Positions 52,701 through 62,403 of a stretch of DNA of 64,000 bases are shown here, piece after piece. Made by a program: the position numbers and the translations under genes. Location of the stretch: NCBI GenBank assembly GCA_014607495.2, contig CP053157.1, positions 4,960,001-5,024,000 of the forward strand, given 5' to 3'. The notes under the pieces are model-generated. The model was not told where the DNA came from and did not search any database. It saw nothing but the letters and a program-made list of their open reading frames with translations. This stretch comes from Carposina sasakii. Taxonomy: Eukaryota; Arthropoda; Insecta; Lepidoptera; Carposinidae. Position 1 is the first letter of the stretch. Each line of letters opens with the position of its first letter.

Positions 52701-54071
52701 TGTACACGCAGCGGACGACGGACCATCGAACTTTTCACGTCTACAACATGACCCGTGGTCACACACACTTTTGAAGCAACTACAAGTCGGACTTAATTTT
52801 TATTTATTTCCTTTATGAGTCGCATTTGTTCGCCCTATTCATCAACAACAAAACGTGCGGCATGCACTCTATTCTTGTCCATCACTCTAACTCCCATGAG
52901 ATGGAAAGCCGACACGACCGGAGAGAGATCAGACGCAGGACCATTTACTTACTACATTAAATTCGTACATAAAATAAATTCACTGGTTTAGACCCGTGAC
53001 TGGTATCGAATCTACGGCTTCGATTGGAAGGTGCAAGTCATTGTGCTGTCACCACACAGCAGTGATCGTAGATAATAGTACTACAAATGCATTCTTCATT
53101 ATCCAAAATACCTGTAAATAAAATTAAAATAGGAAAACGGACTACAAAATACTCATTAATAGCAAATTTCAGGTATCGCTAGAAGCAGATGTGGGTGAAC
53201 AACTTAAGAGTGTACTCCGAGCGTTGGAAACGGCTTCAGGTCGAGCCTTGTCCGCCTTGCAGCCGCATTCACACGCCTTATTAGAACTACTTAAGGTAAC
53301 CTTTTTTATACACCTGTCACATAGTTTTTAAATTAAATATAGTTCTTTCTAGGGCCGATTTTTTCAAACGTCAGATAGATAGCCTATCAGAGGAATAAAG
53401 TTGATGTTGTCTTTCTTTAAAACTTGATCATGCATGACAGAGACAGCATGAACTTTATTCCTCTGATATAGGCTATCTGACGTTTGGAAAAATCAGGCCT
53501 TAATATACCTAATATGCTAATACAACAAGATTTTGAGTAAAATAATTTTAGGACATTAATATTGCGATCCATTGGTTTGGGAACAAAGCAAAATGTACAG
53601 TAGATTGTACTGCACTTTTACTTTTATAGGGCAATTTTTTCCTATAGTCAGATAACATAACTGAACTTCAAATTCTGAAGGATAAAATTGATGCTCTCTT
53701 TCTCCAAAACTTGATAAAGATAGACATTAGACTAGATTAGTGACAAAATCAACTTTATCCTTCAGATAGACTAGCTATCTGACCATTGGAAAAATCGGCC
53801 TTTATTATTTATATTGTCATAACTGCATAATCTTTTTTGAATATTTAAAATGTAAAATTATTGAATCTACCTATGTAGGTTCCCATATTTAGGAGCTAAT
53901 GAAATATATTTTTTCCAGGGTAATATACAAAGGAGTACAATAGTCTGCGAAGGCATTCAAGAGGCACGCGGCGATATTCTACGAGTGTTCAAGCACCGGA
54001 ACTTTGTGTCCGACATCCTGACGCGGCAGGCCGACAAGCGCTGCTTCCGAAAACATCGCTCGCAGTCCTAG
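37745..54071 (+). CDS. Sap130: Sin3A-associated protein SAP130
   Basis: Fourteen coding exons: 37,745-37,981; 38,075-38,450; 38,644-38,790; 39,798-39,950; 44,394-44,482; 46,997-47,207; 47,614-47,691; 48,014-48,131; 49,181-49,281; 50,177-50,282; 51,121-51,206; 52,084-52,271; 53,173-53,295; 53,919-54,071. Every junction is GT-AG and in phase, giving 721 residues (695 without exon 7). The N-terminal half is Gln/Ser/Thr/Val-rich and disordered. The C-terminal half carries SAP130 family landmarks: TQPRPTILRKRD, SPRKKPRKQ, DILQIAARRHVL with DGWRVHHL, and GNIQRSTIVCEGIQEARGDIL. In vertebrates SAP130 links Sin3A to HDAC and acts in the nucleus as a corepressor subunit. At about 700 residues it is shorter than the human protein (about 1050), mainly in the disordered part. 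Poly(A) signal at 54,593. Confidence 0.9.
40464..44058. mobile_element. Candidate THAP-domain DNA transposon remnant in Sap130 intron 4
   Basis: An exact 18-bp inverted repeat, tgacgtcatttctcaaca, lies at 40,464-40,481 and 44,041-44,058. Just inside the left copy, 40,544-40,737 encodes a THAP zinc-finger exon (CVVPKC … KKWLNAMKRLDPFG … CCEDHFD) ending at a donor. A frameshift in an A run near 40,655 breaks it. At 41,673-41,755 a second THAP start (CSVKWCGKSSR…KDGITFH) ends at a donor. THAP fingers open P-element-type transposases. No catalytic part of a transposase is recognisable, and other repeats fill the interval. Confidence 0.45.
45098..45526. mobile_element. hAT-like non-autonomous element in Sap130 intron 5
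   Basis: Perfect 17-bp terminal inverted repeats, tagtgttgagtaggaca (45,098-45,114 and 45,510-45,526), are flanked by an 8-bp direct repeat, caggcaac (45,090-45,097 and 45,527-45,534). The 8-bp duplication and the YARNG-type terminus are hAT hallmarks. The 429-bp interior is GC-richer than its surroundings and codes for nothing recognisable. Confidence 0.8.
46015..46645. repeat. Degenerate direct-repeat array with 'ttcccgt…gggaa' cores
   Basis: About five units of 120-150 bp, each with 'gaattcccgtttgt' or a variant, 'cgtgggaatttcgggaaa' and 'ttacactccc'. The units are diverged and differ in length. They resemble repeated 3' UTR modules of a LINE more than a classical satellite. Confidence 0.55.
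47300..47410 (+). repeat. Dispersed repeat between Sap130 exons 6 and 7
   Basis: 'ttacgtaacttgcagtagc' and the following 90 bp recur at 49,752-49,850 in another Sap130 intron, same orientation. Non-coding. Confidence 0.5.
47614..47691 (+). other. Sap130: Sap130 exon 7, symmetric cassette exon made by partial exon duplication
   Basis: This 78-bp exon starts and ends in phase 1, so including or skipping it keeps the frame. From ASHAAQLLLPTAHALASLAP onward it is identical in protein to the end of exon 6 (46,997-47,207), and the donor (cccg|gtacgt) was copied too. It has its own acceptor, ttgtattgcag. Silent differences between the copies indicate some age. Confidence 0.8.
48450..48605 (+). repeat. 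MITE-like repeat, plus copy (Sap130 intron 8)
   Basis: It runs from 'tacaggttgatttttggtcg' to 'actggacactatgaat'. The reverse complement of the same sequence lies at 51,580-51,820 in intron 11. An end of the same 'tacaggatga' type occurs at 60,400-60,597. Confidence 0.55.
51580..51820 (-). repeat. MITE-like repeat, minus copy (Sap130 intron 11)
   Basis: Inverted relative to the copy at 48,450-48,605. Shared stretches include 'agtgtccagtgtttatgct' and 'aaaaatcatcctgta'. This copy is longer by an internal GC-rich segment. Confidence 0.55.
52333..52598. mobile_element. hAT-like MITE in Sap130 intron 12
   Basis: 266 bp flanked by a perfect 8-bp duplication, gtctagtc (52,325-52,332 and 52,599-52,606). 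The termini are caggcccgtccaacata and, inverted, caggggtgtccaacata, typical hAT ends. It begins only 62 bp after the end of exon 12. No coding capacity. Confidence 0.85.
53352..53510. repeat. Palindromic MITE 1 in Sap130 intron 13
   Basis: The left half (from 'gccgattttttcaaacgtca') and right half (ending 'gacgtttggaaaaatcaggc') are inverted copies of about 60-70 bp with few mismatches, so the whole can fold into one long hairpin. Confidence 0.75.
53632..53805. repeat. Palindromic MITE 2 in Sap130 intron 13
   Basis: A second, more diverged member of the family at 53,352: the ends 'gggcaattttttcctatagt' and 'attggaaaaatcggcc' are inverted and the arms share 'tcaactttatcctt'-type sequence. Confidence 0.65.
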
Positions 54072-55336
54072 CATTCGGCCAAACGTCGGCACTTAGCCAA
54101 ATTAACGTGATCGAGGACTCTTAAGTAGTTTAGGTTACTCCAGTGATTAGCATCAAGATAATAGTATGTAAGATGATATATAATATTCGTTTTACGAAAC
54201 ATTTAAAACAGATTCTGTTGTATGGAATGACCACTAAGGAACTTTTATTTATTTATTTGTAAATAATTATTTACAAATTTGAAAAAAAAATGGTTTTGAA
54301 TATTGCCTAGGTATTTGTATTTCTTCTTCCTGAATTAAGTTCAGTCACTTTTAAATTGACGATTTACTTTTTTGTTTATAAAACTTTTAAAATGTGCTTT
54401 ATTCTAAAGTAGCTAAGTAACCCAAATGGTGTATCGGTGCCAATTGAGTCTAACTTTGTAAAGGTGGATAGCCTGGTGATTTTCTCAATTATATGATACT
54501 AATAGATGTAAGAGATTTTACTTCTTTGATAATAATTAGTTAATAATGTTGTAAATACATTGTGCAAGATGTAAATTTTATGCTAATTTAAAAATAAATA
54601 TTTTAAGACAAAAGATTGTCTTGAATTATTTATTAGTTTTATTACATACTGATGTTATTTTTTGTTTAATAAATGAGATGTTTTTCGTAAAAAGTTTATT
54701 ATGTACCTACCACTGCCTATAATATGTAGTATAAAAATCCATGAATGAAGGACGGAGAGAAAGTAACTACGGTCAGACCAACATTCCTTTTTACACGCAA
54801 AGAATGGACGACAACATACAGAAAATAACTTATTTTATGTGACGTGGCATGCACGTGTACTCGTCTCATGATTTATTATTTGTGCTGATGCGGGCCTTCA
54901 CCGGAATATATACGTGTCATGAGCATGTTTCCTAAGAAATCGGGGGCGTTTTATTTGATAAACGTGACTGTAGGCAGTATATAAAATCTGTGGCTATAGG
55001 TAGGATCCCTTTAGTGATCCTGCCGTTCAGACTACCCCATTTTGAGAATACATCCGTGTGTTCCAGTATTGCCTGATACGCTTACTGTGTTTGATGGTGA
55101 ATTCACTCTTTATAGAAACAAAAATCTAAGACTTGGCTGTATGTAAGGCCTTTTCATTTGATCACCTTGGATAAAGTATTGATTGTCTGTCATTGTCAAA
55201 TATTTCGTTCGTAAACATAACCTTAATTACAGGTTTTTGAGGAAAGTGAACCCATTTCCAAAATAATTTCAATTAATTCGTTATTCAAGGTATAAAATAC
55301 GGGTTAAAGAAATATTTTTGTAATTATCTGGTCAAT
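54072..55336. other. Sap130 3' UTR and spacer before mRpS23
   Basis: AATAAA at 54,593-54,598 probably ends the Sap130 transcript. From there to 55,336 I see no gene. The mRpS23 promoter should lie in the last few hundred bases. Confidence 0.45.
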
Positions 55337-58300
55337 ATGGCAAGTAGCAGACTTGAAAGAATTGGAACTATATTTACTCGGTAAGCATGTTCATAACTTT
55401 TATTAAAAAAATGATTTAAAAAAATATTTCATGTTCTATCATTTAAATTTTTGAATTTAGAATGATTTAAGTTGCAAAAATTTTGGCGGTAAATTATTAT
55501 AAAAATATAGCGGGAGTATGCTTTACAAAAACTGGAGTGCTTGTACAAATATAATTTTAAATTGAAATATATACATACATAACTACAACATGAATTCATT
55601 AAAAAAATATGCTAACTCAAAACTAAATGTAAAAGAAATAAACAACTTTATAAATGAGTCACAATTTATCAAAAATCCAGTTATAACCAAACAAGGTCAA
55701 AAACTTAAAAAAGATGAAGAAAGGGAAATTATTAATGAAAACTCAAAATTGATTGGACATCAACAACCTGCAAGTGCCAAAAAAAGAAAAGCTAATGGTA
55801 ATAATGGAACATCCAAAGAATCTCGCCAGAAACTTCTTGGTGTCATGGGTGATCAAATTCAGGCAAGGTAAGATAACCTATTTATCATAATATGTACATA
55901 CATAATATATTTGTGTTACATTATTTAAATATATTTATAGTATCTTTTTTACTTAATTTTATTATTTGTTGCAGAAATGAGGGAGCGAATAAGTTTTTAG
56001 ACAATTTAGCTGATCTAATAAGCAATTTAGAAGGGGATTATGATGCCATAAAAACAAATGAACAAAAATTAGAACATTTGACGGGTGCATTCATGAAATG
56101 TATTCATCAAGATACTATGGTTCAAAAACAGAAACTGGCAACTTTAACAGAAATACATTCATCTTTTAAGAAAGAGTAAGTGTTATCTAAGAGAATTATT
56201 ATTGACTTTAAAAAATTGCAGTCAAAAGTAGTTATCTGTGGTGTACTGCTTAGATATTTTGATATTCTTAATTTTTTTTATCTTATAGATGTGAAGAAAT
56301 GGAGTGTGCACATAAAGGAGAAAGCAGTAAATTTGCCAATGAAATAGAAAATGATATTAATAAATTACAACAGAAGCTAATATCTGATACAAAAAGGAAT
56401 GAATGGGAAGCTTTGCAGCAAACCCTATTTAGTGCTATGCATACAGAATTCTAATTAGAGAATTAATTGCTAATAAATTTTTGTCCCTTATTTTATAATA
56501 TTTTTGTTTGGTCTAACCATTGTTATAACTTTGCATGTCAATAAATAATTAGTTTTATAGGTACATATTGGTTGTTATTTCTTTTATATTCAATAAGAGT
56601 TCACCCACCACCGGCCTTACACCCTCCATTGACTCTCGAATCTGATAACTCATAACTTTGAAAACAAGCACTAGCACTACCTTCAATCACCACAAGAAAC
56701 CAGATCCAAGCACCTAGAATGCAAGTAAATACATCGCACCATTCTGAAATAAAAAACTAGATTAATATTCTACATTATGTTTCACCAACACTAGTGGCGC
56801 CTTCAGGATTATAGAAATTAGTAAACCACTAATTATAAAACACATGTGTTAGGTTTGGCGGACTAGACTTTTGTTCTTTAATTTTAGTGGTTTTACTGAT
56901 TAGTGTTGAATGTGTTCTGTCAGATAATTATATCGGGCACTTATCAGGTTGAAACAGGCCCTATGAATGCGTTATGAACAGAGGTCGGAATTAGGTAGAG
57001 TCATTTATGTATTGCACTGGCGAAAGAATAAAGTGGATATGCCTCAGTGCTATCTCTGAGGGTTTTATTATTATTTATTTGTAATATTGTTGGCCACACG
57101 GGATTGCATTAGAAATCCTGGGAAGGTAGATGCCGAGGGTTTTCTTATGTTAGATGAGGGTGGTGGAAGCAGCAGATCCAATCCGAGGCCCCTCATGTTA
57201 GTCCGCCAAGGTGAGTTCTATAATTAGTGGTTTACACAAGGTAGTGGAGTTACAGTCAAGGGTGGGCGAACCCTTATTGAATGTTTGAACTTTCGAATTG
57301 TAACGCCTAATACAATTTCACTTATTTCTTTTATAATTAATGTATATTAATTAATTATAATTAATATATAATGTAAGGTGGCCAGTATCATTAAAATCAA
57401 TGGCCAGTATCTGAATCACTTAAGATTTGCGGACGATATTATAATCTTGTCTGAAGACCATCAGGAACTGCAACAGATAAAATCGCTAGAAACCGAGAGC
57501 TTAAAAATTGGACTAGAAATGAATCTGGAAAAAACATGTATAATGACAAATGGTGAGAAACTACCTATCTACGTAAAATTTCAGGAACTACAATACGTAG
57601 AAGAGTATGTATACTTAGGTCAACAAATAACATTTAAGGAACTTACGAAGGCGAAATAGAAAGAAGAATTAAGAAAGCTTGGGCTAAATATTGGTCTCTA
57701 AAGCATATTTTTAAATCAGACTTGCCTATGCATTTAAAGAAAAAGGCAATGGATCCGGTGGTTTTACCAACACTGCTATATGGGTGCCAAACGTGGGCTT
57801 TCACAGCCGAAACTCTGAAAAAGCTAAGAACTTTCCAGCGAGCCACAGAAAGGAGTATCCTGCACCTCAAGTTAAAAGATAAAATTAATAGTAAAAAGAT
57901 AAGACGTAAAACAAATTTTTTAGATGTAGTCGAAACGGCGTGTCGCCTAAAGTGGAACTGGGCTGGTCATGTGGTTAGACAGTCGCTGGACAGAGAAAAT
58001 CATACACTGGTATCCCCGTGACGTGACTAGGCCACGAGGAAGGCCGAAACGCCGCTGGTGTGACGACTTGATGCAAACCGCAGGACCACTATGGTCAAGG
58101 CTGACCCTGGACCGTGCAAAGTGGAAGGAAATGGTGGAGGCTTTTACCCGAAAATGGGTTCCCGATACTACTCGTATGTCTGTGTAAATGTATGGTATTG
58201 TGTTGTAAAATTATTGTGTATTATGGAAAATAAAAAAGCTTTATTATTATTATTGTATCTCTTGTTTAAATTCTCGGGACTACAGAGTCCCGGTCCTTTG

Positions 58301-59780
58301 AGAGACGTGCATCGGGCCGTGGCCAAGATGTAGAGGCCCTTTTTATTAGAGAACTTTAATATGGCGTGGGATACACATGGCGGATACCATCGCCGACTGT
58401 ACAATATGATACACCCAGCGATGGTCCCCGCCATGTGCAAGACTATTGGAGTGCAGATCTATGTCGTGCTAAGGTCATGGGCTATGGGGGTGATTATTGG
58501 GTGGAGTTGGATAATCGGGCTATTTAAAGGAGACTAACGGACGCCTGCCATTACAACCATGGTTCACCGCCTGACTCGCCGACTCATTTCATGGGCCCCC
58601 TGAAACGGCCGCACGCACGGAGCGACAAAGGGGGCAACATCTGGTGAGCGGCTAGGGTGGAGGGGTGCCCCTGGACTTTAAACCGAAGCCAACTTGCCAC
58701 TTACTGACGGGCACGTCCACCCTCGAGCTGTCATAGCTCTCGCGACTCCACTCTGCCCGGCCGGCGAAGGCAAGGCAGAGGTGGGGGAACTGTTCCTCGT
58801 CAGACCTCACTCTGGCGCCGGAGATGAGGAACAGGGTCTTCCCCCGGGAGCACTTCAGGTCCATGGGAACGCTACCTCCCAACAGCTCGGCACAAGCTGC
58901 CCTGCGGGCTTATTATTATTATTATTAAGGTTCCAACATACATACTCGTATTTCATTCAGTTTATTTGTGAAGTAAACTTTTTGCTAAAGACAGTCTGGT
59001 AGACCTACCTAATCTGCCTACCAGCATCTCTAAAAATACACTTACTTACCTACTCTTTCTCTATCTTCAATAACACCAGGGATAAATTAGTGTAACATCA
59101 TTATTTTACCAATTGCTTCCAGAGTGGAGGGACTTATAACTCGCGGTGCCATGAAGCCAGATGACCGACCACTGTGGTTTGATGTGTATAAAGCGTTTCC
59201 GCCCATCACAGAGCCAAAGTTTGCGCGACCCAAGCCAGAGAATAAACCTATTAGACAAATTCTTTACAATGAAGACATCATTCGAGCGTAAGTGCATAAC
59301 ACAGGCTTAAAACTTAGTTAACATTTTAGCCAACTTTTGATTTAGTTCTAATGTGTAGCAACCAAGCAGTTTTATTAATGTTACATACAGTGTATCTACC
59401 TACCTACCTACTTCATATCATTATTTCTCTTAACCAGATACCATAAAAACCTCAAAAATAACACTAAGTATAAAAATAATAATTTTAGATGTTTGTATTA
59501 CAGAAAATTTCACTCTAAAGGACACGGTACTGGAGCGGTGAATATGCTAAATTCTACATCAGAAACCCAAACCAAGAGACTTTTACATAAATACGAGCAA
59601 CTGAAACGAGAAGGGATTTCTGAGGACCAGCTCGTCGAGAAATCGGCAGAAGCGATTGCCGCCGAAAGGCCGGTACCGGATGTCCCTAAAATCGTCGCAG
59701 CTCCGACTAATCCAAATTCTGTATCCTCGCAAATACTAAACCAAGCAAATTTAAAAGAAATTTTTAATGAAAAGCAATAA
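55337..59780 (+). CDS. mRpS23: Mitochondrial ribosomal protein S23
   Basis: Three exons, 55,337-55,380, 59,123-59,287 and 59,504-59,780, join in phase to give 161 residues. The start MASSRLERIGTIFTR matches the conserved N-terminus of animal MRPS23, followed by RPLWFDVYKAFPP, EPKFARPK and IRQILYNEDIIRAKF. The C-terminal part is polar and helical. It is a component of the small mitochondrial ribosomal subunit. The first exon has only 44 coding bases and is separated from exon 2 by a 3.7-kb intron that contains a complete gene and transposon debris. Poly(A) signal at 59,819-59,824. The identity rests on the joined exons; each alone is short. Confidence 0.92.
55590..56454 (+). CDS. SYCP3/Cor1-like protein, copy A, nested in mRpS23 intron 1
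   Basis: Three exons, 55,590-55,867, 55,975-56,175 and 56,289-56,454, both introns in phase 2, give 214 residues. A basic, disordered N-terminus (about 1-80) precedes a continuous helical, coiled-coil-like region: SRQKLLGVMGDQIQ, then EQKLEHLTGAFMKCIHQ, QKQKLATLTEIHSSFKKE and KFANEIENDINKLQQKLI, ending TLFSAMHTEF. Length, order and the Q-x-x-KL plus 'K(E)IxxLQxKxxxET' pattern resemble SYCP3 and the Cor1/Xlr family. SYCP3 builds the axial elements of meiotic chromosomes and acts in the germline nucleus. It lies on the same strand as its host gene and has its own AATAAA at 56,540. I am fairly sure the gene is real and moderately sure of the family. Confidence 0.7.
56588..57282. mobile_element. 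TIR element in mRpS23 intron 1
   Basis: The outer 22 bp at each end (56,588-56,609 and 57,261-57,282) are inverted copies with two mismatches. A second inverted pair, with 'gtaaaccactaattata', lies inside (about 56,820-56,867 and 57,198-57,238). No coding capacity and no clear target duplication. Confidence 0.6.
57371..58256 (+). pseudogene. LINE reverse-transcriptase C-terminal fragment in mRpS23 intron 1
   Basis: The sequence reads from the catalytic LRFADDIIIL motif through VEEYVYLGQQITF (then a frameshift near 57,650), YGCQTWAFTAETLKKL, RLKWNWAGHVVR and RPRGRPKRRWCDDL to a stop at 58,187. It then runs to a short (TTA)n tail. The first 'start' at 57,378 is GTG within the element, not a true initiator. 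At least two frameshifts make it dead. Confidence 0.85.
58257..58930 (+). mobile_element. LINE 3' end with (TTA)n tail
   Basis: GC-rich sequence very unlike its AT-rich flanks, ending in '(tta)n' at 58,910-58,927. It carries no intact frame. The composition and tail suggest the 3' UTR of a second non-LTR element placed directly after the one above. Confidence 0.5.
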
Positions 59781-59824
59781 TGATTTAAAGTAAAAAGTAG
59801 GTTTAGTTAGATTATAGAAATAAA

Positions 59825-61576
59825 AGATAAATTTCGTTACATATATCGTTAGCAAATTTTATTTTATTTTAGACTAGTGGACAAAAAAAACAATGTCGAA
59901 ATTATCCGGTATAAAAACATTTTCCTGGGATAAAAAGTAGCCTATATGTTAAGTGGGACCTGTCACAATATATTCCCGAAAACTGCATCGAAATCGGTTC
60001 AGCCGTTTCTGAGATTAGCGTGCACAAACGCACAGACAAACAAACAAAGATTCCAAAAATCATTATTTTGGGTACCATTGCGTTGATAAAGGTCCGTACG
60101 TCTGATAAAAAACGGATTTAGGATCACTCGTGTGTCTGTCACAGTATATCCGAATTCCATGTTGACAGTGACCCAGCGTGATCCGTTACATTTTTGGGGG
60201 GGAAGGGGAAAATAAAATAAAAAAATTTGTGCATAATCAAATGTATAGAAGATCTTAAATGTCAAGTATTTTTTAAAACTACTGAACCACTTAGTTATAG
60301 ATGTTATCCATAGGTAAATCACTCAATATTTGGACCAACAGATCTCACACGTCGGAACCTTCACGCGAGTTCACTCGCATGTCGCATATCTTCCATGTAT
60401 ACAGGGTGTTTTTTTTTGTGGCAACCATAACGAAGGATCTACGTCTTTATACATAATGAAGTAAGTTTATGCTGCTTAGGTTCGGGCGAGGTCTAGAATG
60501 CGTTTCACCGTATAGTTCCGTTAGATAATATTTTGGCGCTTCCCAGTTATGCTTCCATGAGAAAAATGACCACCGTATTTTCTGATCATCCTGTAGACAG
60601 CGATTCGTTAAATTTTTATTATATGTATAGACATGGACAATGGACTATATGAAATTATCCGGGATAAAAAGTGTGCCGACGAAAACTGCATCGAAATGCA
60701 GATACGTGCAATTCCAAAAATCATCCATGAAATGGTCACTTTTTTCTAGATCCGTTACATATTAATTATTATGAAGATAAAGTTAAGTTACTTATTTGGC
60801 ATGCCCTTTACACATGGCATAATCTGCTAATGCAGGTAGAATGCTTTCACCGTATAGCGCTATGAGAATGCCACATTTTCTGTCACTGCCTCAGGCAAAG
60901 CATAGATTTAGCGGATCTTGGACATGTTGAGATTAAAATAACTGCACGTTATGCATTTAATATCATGACACAAGGAACAAAGGAAGGTTTGACGTATTTA
61001 TTTTGACCATTTTTCTAATGCACAAAAAAAACAGCGACGACGATCAAATATAACAGTCAAGTTCACTGCAGTTGCCGTAGTAACCATAGAACTCTAGTTG
61101 TAAAGAAGACTACCACATGTAAGTACCAACTGTGATGTGCGCTCAACAGATGGTAATGAAATAACTTCATAAAAGTTATGCGGGCTACCTCCACATTTTC
61201 TACAAGCTTCATGGTAACTACAGACCATGAATTCAAAGATATTGTACCTTCCTGTCGCGACATTGAGCTAGTCATCTCTGTCTAACTAGGACACTTAAAC
61301 TGAGATAGGTAGTTACTAGCTTCAATGTACTTGCTAGGGGTAGGTGTTGTATACAGGTACATCTATAAAGTGCTTAGAGCAACGCGGCTTCCAAGATAAA
61401 GTGGTACCAACCTACCAACGATTGCTTCCGTTTCCGTCTACTACCTATTTTACATTCATTCATTCATTCTTCCGTAAAAAAATTTCGAATCGCTGGGCGG
61501 CAAAAAGTTTGTCCATTTTTGTTTTTCTAAGTAATTAATTTACATAAAAAATATAGAAGTGATCGCTATTTACGCA
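59825..61576. other. Spacer with dispersed repeats
   Basis: It contains an 'actagtgg' repeat copy (59,873-60,060) and a short element with 'tacagggtg … catcctgta' ends (60,400-60,597). No gene is supported; several chance frames were ignored. The promoter of the next gene should lie near 61,300-61,570. Confidence 0.45.
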
Positions 61577-62403
61577 ATGTCAAAGTTAAGAAGAACAGTT
61601 AAATCGAAAGTTGTAAACGATAACGATTCCACAGATGAAGTATATTTAAAGGAATCGCCAAAATTAACTAAATCGAGGAAACGCCAAATAAAAAATGATA
61701 ATTTTGGACTCGATGACTCAGCGAAATTGATATCCAATTCTAAGAAGAAGATGGTATCTAATATTGAAGATTGTCAGAAATCACGGCAAAAACTTCTCAA
61801 CGTTATGAGTAATCAAATTGAAACATGGTAGGTACCTACGTCTAATAATTTATCTGAACATCTAGGAGTTACATAATATAGCTCTGTCTGTGAATAAACA
61901 ATATTTTTTGTTTTTTCTAGGAAACAAGGCAGTAACTACATGTTGAAGAATTTGTCGGAAATACTCATGCAGTTTGAGTCGGACTACGCTGCTATGAAGG
62001 ACAACGAACAGAAATTAGAACATTTAGTCGGTGCACTCTTGAAATGTATTCACCAAGCTACTCTAGCGCACAAACAGAAACTGTTATCTCTGAAAGAACT
62101 TCATGCTACTTTTAAGGAAAAGTAAGATTATTTATTTAAAGTTAATGCTAGTTTAATATTAAAAAATGATAAAAAAATACCTGCATAGATTTGGTGTAAT
62201 ACCTATACCTATATACTTAAATATAATATCATTACAGATGCGGAGAGATTGAGGCCCAACAAAGAGCTGAAACTGAAGATTTTGCAGATGACTTAGAAGA
62301 AGATATCAAAAAGCTGTCAGAGAAACTTATTTTAGAGACAAAAAGAAATAAATGGGAGACTTTGCGTAAGACCTTTTTCCAGGCAATGGAAAATGATTTT
62401 TAA
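61577..62403 (+). CDS. SYCP3/Cor1-like protein, copy B
   Basis: Three exons, 61,577-61,827, 61,921-62,121 and 62,238-62,403, both introns in phase 2, give 205 residues. Exons 2 and 3 are exactly as long as those of copy A (201 and 166 bp). Exon 2 is identical to copy A at 35 of 67 residues by my count, including NEQKLEHL, KCIHQ and KQKL. The N-terminus is diverged and basic. The start is the ATG at 61,577; an upstream in-frame GTG (61,559) is not a likely initiator. It ends TFFQAMENDF, like copy A's TLFSAMHTEF. Poly(A) signal at 62,505. The pair is a duplicated gene, not a retrocopy, because both introns are kept. Expected role as for copy A. Confidence 0.7.

Noticed and set aside
58652..59002. 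Open frames on both strands in the GC-rich block
   Set aside because: Part of a LINE 3' end with a (TTA)n tail; no reverse-transcriptase or other motifs.
61559..61576. Upstream start extending SYCP3-like copy B by six residues
   Set aside because: The codon at 61,559 is GTG; the first in-frame ATG is 61,577 and gives MSKLRR.
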